Shown: piece by piece, positions 5,169-8,055 of the stretch
How the letters are laid out: every line of letters begins with the position of its first letter
Position numbering within the stretch: position 1 is the stretch's first letter
Origin: CBDUUP01 sp965370435
GTDB taxonomy: Bacteria; Chloroflexota; Anaerolineae; Anaerolineales; UBA11579
DNA: 8,055 bases
Assembly (NCBI GenBank): GCA_965370435.1
Contig: CBDUUP010000204.1
Coordinates: 1-8,055 of the forward strand
Reading direction: 5' to 3'
Program-made: the position numbers and the translations under genes
Notes under the pieces: model-generated
The model's input: only the letters and a program-made list of their open reading frames with translations
What the model was told of the DNA's origin: nothing
Database searches by the model: none

Positions 5169-8055
5169 ATGACCCCCAACAAGAAAGTATCGTCTTCTAT
5201 CAAGTTCTATAAGATCGGCCTTCCGCTGGCTATGCTGCTGGTTTTGCTGGCAGGCGGCCTATGGATTGACGGGGCCGGATTGCGGCAGGCGGGACTCTCC
5301 GGGAGGGGGAGCGATTGCCCGGTGGCCCTGACCGCCGAGTCGGTGGGGGCTTATCGAGGCATTTCGGCGGAGATGGTCTCCCAACTGGGGCTGTACCGCA
5401 GTTTGGACCTGTACGATGTCTGCGCCATCCCCCAGGACAAGCTGGAACGGGCCATCTTCCGGGTGGAGACTCCCAAGCCCGACCAACCCGACAAAGCCCT
5501 GGAATGGCGCAACCTGACCTTGATGGACGAGAACGGCTATATCCCCGCGGACGGCTACGCCCGCGCCGCTGAACACATGCGGGGGATGTTCTCTCCCGAA
5601 TTCGGGGACGTGGCCGGGATCGCGCCGGGAAGCTGGACCTGGATCGGCCCGGGGAATATCGGCGGGCGAGTGCGTTCCATCCTCATAGACCCCGGGGACG
5701 CCGACAACATGTGGGCGGGCAGCGTGGCGGGCGGCATCTGGAAGACCACCAACGGCGGCGCCACCTGGTCGGCGGTGGATGACTTTATGACCAACCTGGC
5801 GGTCGCCTCCATGGCGATGGATACAGGCACCTCCACCACCATGTACGCCGGGACCGGGGAGGGCTTCTACAACGGCGACGCAATCCGGGGAGCCGGTATT
5901 TTCAGGACCCTCGACGGCGGCGTCACCTGGACGCAGATCCCATCCACCGCCACCAGCGACTTTTACTGGGTCAACCGTCTGGCCGCGCACCCCACCAACC
6001 ACAGCATTATGCTGGCGGCCACCAGCACCGGCATCTGGCGCTCCACTAACGTGGACAATGCCACCATCGGCAACGTCACCTGGACGGAGGTGCAAACATT
6101 AAACGGCACCTTCAAAGATGTGGACTTCGACCCCAACGACGGCAATAAGGCCGTCGCCAGCGGCTCATATGGAAGAGCCTACTATTCCATTGACGCCGGC
6201 GTCAATTGGATCGCGGCCACCGGCATAACCGGGAGCACGGGTTGGTTGAACCGCGCCGAGGTGGCCTATGCGCCCAGCAGTTCCAACATCGTCTATCTCT
6301 CTCTGTACAGCGGGACCGAGATCTACAAAAGCGTCGACGGCGGCCAGAGCTATTCGCTGGTCACCAGCGCCTACGACATCCTAGGCTCTCAGGGCTGGTA
6401 TGACAACGTCATCTGGGTGGACCCGACCGACGCCACCACTTTGATCGTGGGCGGGATCGACCTCTGGCGGAGCACCAACAGCGGCAGCGCCTTCACCAAG
6501 ATCAGCCAGTGGTGGAGCGCGCCCAGTTCAGCCCACGCCGACCATCATTACATCGTCGAGCATCCCAGCTTTGACGGCTCTGCCAACAAGACGGTCTTCT
6601 TCGGCAACGACGGCGGGGTGTATAAGACTACCGATGTGTATACTGTCGCCCTTGTCACCGGCTGGACCGAACTGAACAACAACCTGGGGATCACCCAATT
6701 CTATGGGGCGGCGGGGGATACCATCACCGGCAATATCACCGGCGGGACCCAGGATAACGGCACCCTGTATTACAGCGGCGGCACCGAGACCTGGACCTCC
6801 CCCTTCGGCGGGGATGGTGGATTCTCGGCGGCCGATGGGGTCACCGCGGGCGGCCCCTACTATTACGGGGAGTACGTCTATCTGAAGATCCATCGCGGGG
6901 TTGGTGGGGGGAGTCACAGCTACATTTACTCGGGGATCTCGGACGCGACGACTAATTGTGCCAACTTCATCGCTCCCTTCATCCTGGACCCCAACACCCC
7001 CACCACCATGCTGGCGGGAGGGTGCAGTCTGTGGCGCAGCACGAACGTAAATTCTGGTTCGCCGCCTACTTGGGCCTCGATAAAATCCCCCATCTCCGGC
7101 AGCAGCAGGATCAGCGCCATCGCGGTGGCCCCGGGCAACTCGAACATCATCTGGGTGGGGCATAATAACGGCAATGTGTATAAGACCACCAACGGCCTCA
7201 ACGCCTCCCCCACCTGGACGCGGGTGGACGCCAACACCCCCAACCTGCCCAACCGCTACATCACCCGCATCACCATTGACGCCGTCAACAACAACCACGT
7301 CTACGTCACCCTGGGCGGATTCAACTCCGATAATGTGTGGAAGACCGAAGACGGCGGAACCAACTGGGCCGACAAGTCCGGCTCCGGGGGGTCTGGATTG
7401 CCCAGCGTCCCGGTGCGCAGTTTGGTCATTCATCCCTATATGCCCAGTTGGATCTACGCGGGCACCGAAGTGGGCGTCTTCGCTTCGGTTGATGGCGGGG
7501 CCACCTGGTCCTTGCCCCAGGACGGCCCAGCCAACGTCTCGGTGGATGAATTGTTCTGGATGAACACAACTCTGGTAGCAGCCACCCACGGGAGAGGCCT
7601 TTTCACCGCATATACCGGAGATACTCCCACCGTCACCATCACCTCCACCAGCCCCAACCCCTCGGTGTTGGGCCAGGCAGTGACGGTGCAGTTCACGGTG
7701 ACCGGCAGCAGCGGCGCTCCCATTGGAACGGTCACGGTGACCGACAGCGCCAGCGGAGCAAGTTGCAATGCCAGTGTGGCAACGGGGCAGTGCGACATCA
7801 CTATGAACAGCGCCGGGGCGCGAACCCTGACAGCTACTTATGGGGGGGATTCCGTCTATCATGGTAGACCAGATACCGCAGGCCAAACAGTCAACAAGGC
7901 CACGCCAACCGTGACCATCACCAGCGACAGCGCCGATCCCTCCGTGACCGGCGAGTCGGTGACGGTGACCTACACCGTCACCTACACCGGTGGCACGCCC
8001 ACCGGGACCGAAACCGGGCGCGACAGCGTCAGCGGAGAAGAAAGGAGGTCCAGCG
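5169..8055 (+). CDS. Secreted BNR/Asp-box beta-propeller protein with Ig-like repeats, 3' partial
   Basis: ATG at 5169 follows GAGGAG (5155-5160) at 8 nt. The frame is open to the window end (962 residues). A signal-anchor or signal peptide lies at about residues 13-33. An unrecognised N-terminal region (about 48-150; Cys50, Cys85) precedes a propeller (about 150-815). Asp-box motifs of the form S/T-x-D/N-G/A/S-G-x-x-W/Y/F occur at 193-200, 247-254, 340-347, 388-395, 435-442, 726-733 and 773-780. More degenerate copies end at W305, W499, W635 and W683. Family hallmarks are H-A-D-H-H (456-460), G-N-D-G-G-V-Y (479-485), G-G-T-Q-D-N-G (525-531) and the closing A-T-H-G-R-G (805-810). From 819 come 93-residue Ig-like (Big-type) repeats. 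No sialidase FRIP motif or arginine triad is evident, so a binding or structural surface role is more likely than glycosidase activity. A strong promoter lies at 5049-5076. Confidence 0.92.
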   Translation, partial: MTPNKKVSSSIKFYKIGLPLAMLLVLLAGGLWIDGAGLRQAGLSGRGSDCPVALTAESVGAYRGISAEMVSQLGLYRSLDLYDVCAIPQDKLERAIFRVETPKPDQPDKALEWRNLTLMDENGYIPADGYARAAEHMRGMFSPEFGDVAGIAPGSWTWIGPGNIGGRVRSILIDPGDADNMWAGSVAGGIWKTTNGGATWSAVDDFMTNLAVASMAMDTGTSTTMYAGTGEGFYNGDAIRGAGIFRTLDGGVTWTQIPSTATSDFYWVNRLAAHPTNHSIMLAATSTGIWRSTNVDNATIGNVTWTEVQTLNGTFKDVDFDPNDGNKAVASGSYGRAYYSIDAGVNWIAATGITGSTGWLNRAEVAYAPSSSNIVYLSLYSGTEIYKSVDGGQSYSLVTSAYDILGSQGWYDNVIWVDPTDATTLIVGGIDLWRSTNSGSAFTKISQWWSAPSSAHADHHYIVEHPSFDGSANKTVFFGNDGGVYKTTDVYTVALVTGWTELNNNLGITQFYGAAGDTITGNITGGTQDNGTLYYSGGTETWTSPFGGDGGFSAADGVTAGGPYYYGEYVYLKIHRGVGGGSHSYIYSGISDATTNCANFIAPFILDPNTPTTMLAGGCSLWRSTNVNSGSPPTWASIKSPISGSSRISAIAVAPGNSNIIWVGHNNGNVYKTTNGLNASPTWTRVDANTPNLPNRYITRITIDAVNNNHVYVTLGGFNSDNVWKTEDGGTNWADKSGSGGSGLPSVPVRSLVIHPYMPSWIYAGTEVGVFASVDGGATWSLPQDGPANVSVDELFWMNTTLVAATHGRGLFTAYTGDTPTVTITSTSPNPSVLGQAVTVQFTVTGSSGAPIGTVTVTDSASGASCNASVATGQCDITMNSAGARTLTATYGGDSVYHGRPDTAGQTVNKATPTVTITSDSADPSVTGESVTVTYTVTYTGGTPTGTETGRDSVSGEERRSS
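7623..8055 (+). repeat. Ig-like (Big-type) tandem repeats at the end of the propeller protein
   Basis: Two units begin with T-P-T-V-T-I-T-S at residues 819 and 912, a 93-residue period. Unit 1 is complete and contains G-T-V-T-V-T-D-S, two cysteines (C866, C875) and L-T-A-T-Y-G-G-D, typical of bacterial Ig-like repeats that extend secreted proteins from the surface. Unit 2 matches for its first half and is then cut by the window edge. Its last 16 or so residues drift from the repeat. Confidence 0.78.

Noticed and set aside
4976..5212. 78-codon open frame crossing the propeller gene promoter and start
   Set aside because: Its ATG lies upstream of the predicted transcription start, it spans the promoter, and it overlaps the real start without family similarity or an SD.
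5259..6095. 278-codon open frame on the minus strand
   Set aside because: Low-complexity Gly/Val/Pro composition created by C-ending codons of the propeller gene on the opposite strand; no supporting signals.
6528..7886. 452-codon open frame on the minus strand opposite the propeller gene
   Set aside because: It is a shadow of the plus-strand gene: Gly/Val/His-rich composition, no ribosome site or family motif. The plus frame has clear Asp-box repeats through the whole stretch.
5169..8055. Propeller protein as an active sialidase
   Set aside because: Asp boxes are shared by many non-enzymatic propellers. No FRIP motif or arginine triad was seen, and the H-A-D-H-H, T-Q-D-N-G and T-H-G-R-G blocks point to the sortilin-like BNR group.

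Overview
The window looks like a piece of a GC-rich bacterial chromosome, most likely from Chloroflexota (Anaerolineae-type). This is an inference from the protein style: lipoproteins with Thr/Pro-rich linkers, a secreted BNR/Asp-box propeller protein ending in Ig-like repeats, and strong GGAGG-type ribosome binding sites. No RNA gene, CRISPR array, transposase or phage structural gene was seen.

Layout, left to right. (1) 1-1060, minus: a GC-rich exported lipoprotein with an EF-hand-like calcium loop, cut by the left edge. (2) 1061-1321: a divergent promoter region with a sigma70-type promoter in each direction and a series of G-runs between them. (3) 1322-2598, plus: a strikingly AT-rich two-gene operon encoding a 56-aa double-CPYC zinc-ribbon miniprotein and a 361-aa four-helix membrane protein. 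Neither has a function I can name. The operon has its own near-consensus extended -10 promoter and is the best candidate here for an undescribed system. (4) 2602-3021, minus: a very acidic 139-aa orphan converging on the operon with a 3-nt gap. Its promoter has a perfect TTGACA and carries two near-identical 16-bp palindromes resembling the GAAC-N4-GTTC (LexA/DinR-type) box. (5) A rho-independent terminator, then 3199-4722, minus: a 507-aa lipoprotein whose C-terminal two thirds is a tandem ABAB duplication. (6) 4723-5168: a 446-bp divergent intergenic region with a hairpin, helically phased GTTACC-like repeats, TGTCAT repeats at exact 23-bp steps, and a strong plus-strand promoter. (7) 5169 to the right edge, plus: a secreted BNR propeller protein with two or more Ig-like repeats, still open at the window end.

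The flanking genes encode cell-envelope or secreted proteins. The centre (about 1190-3100) differs in base composition and gene type and looks like an inserted accessory segment. The zinc-ribbon and membrane genes are probably co-transcribed. The acidic orphan is an independent unit, possibly damage- or stress-regulated. No mobility gene or flanking repeat was seen that would explain how the segment arrived.
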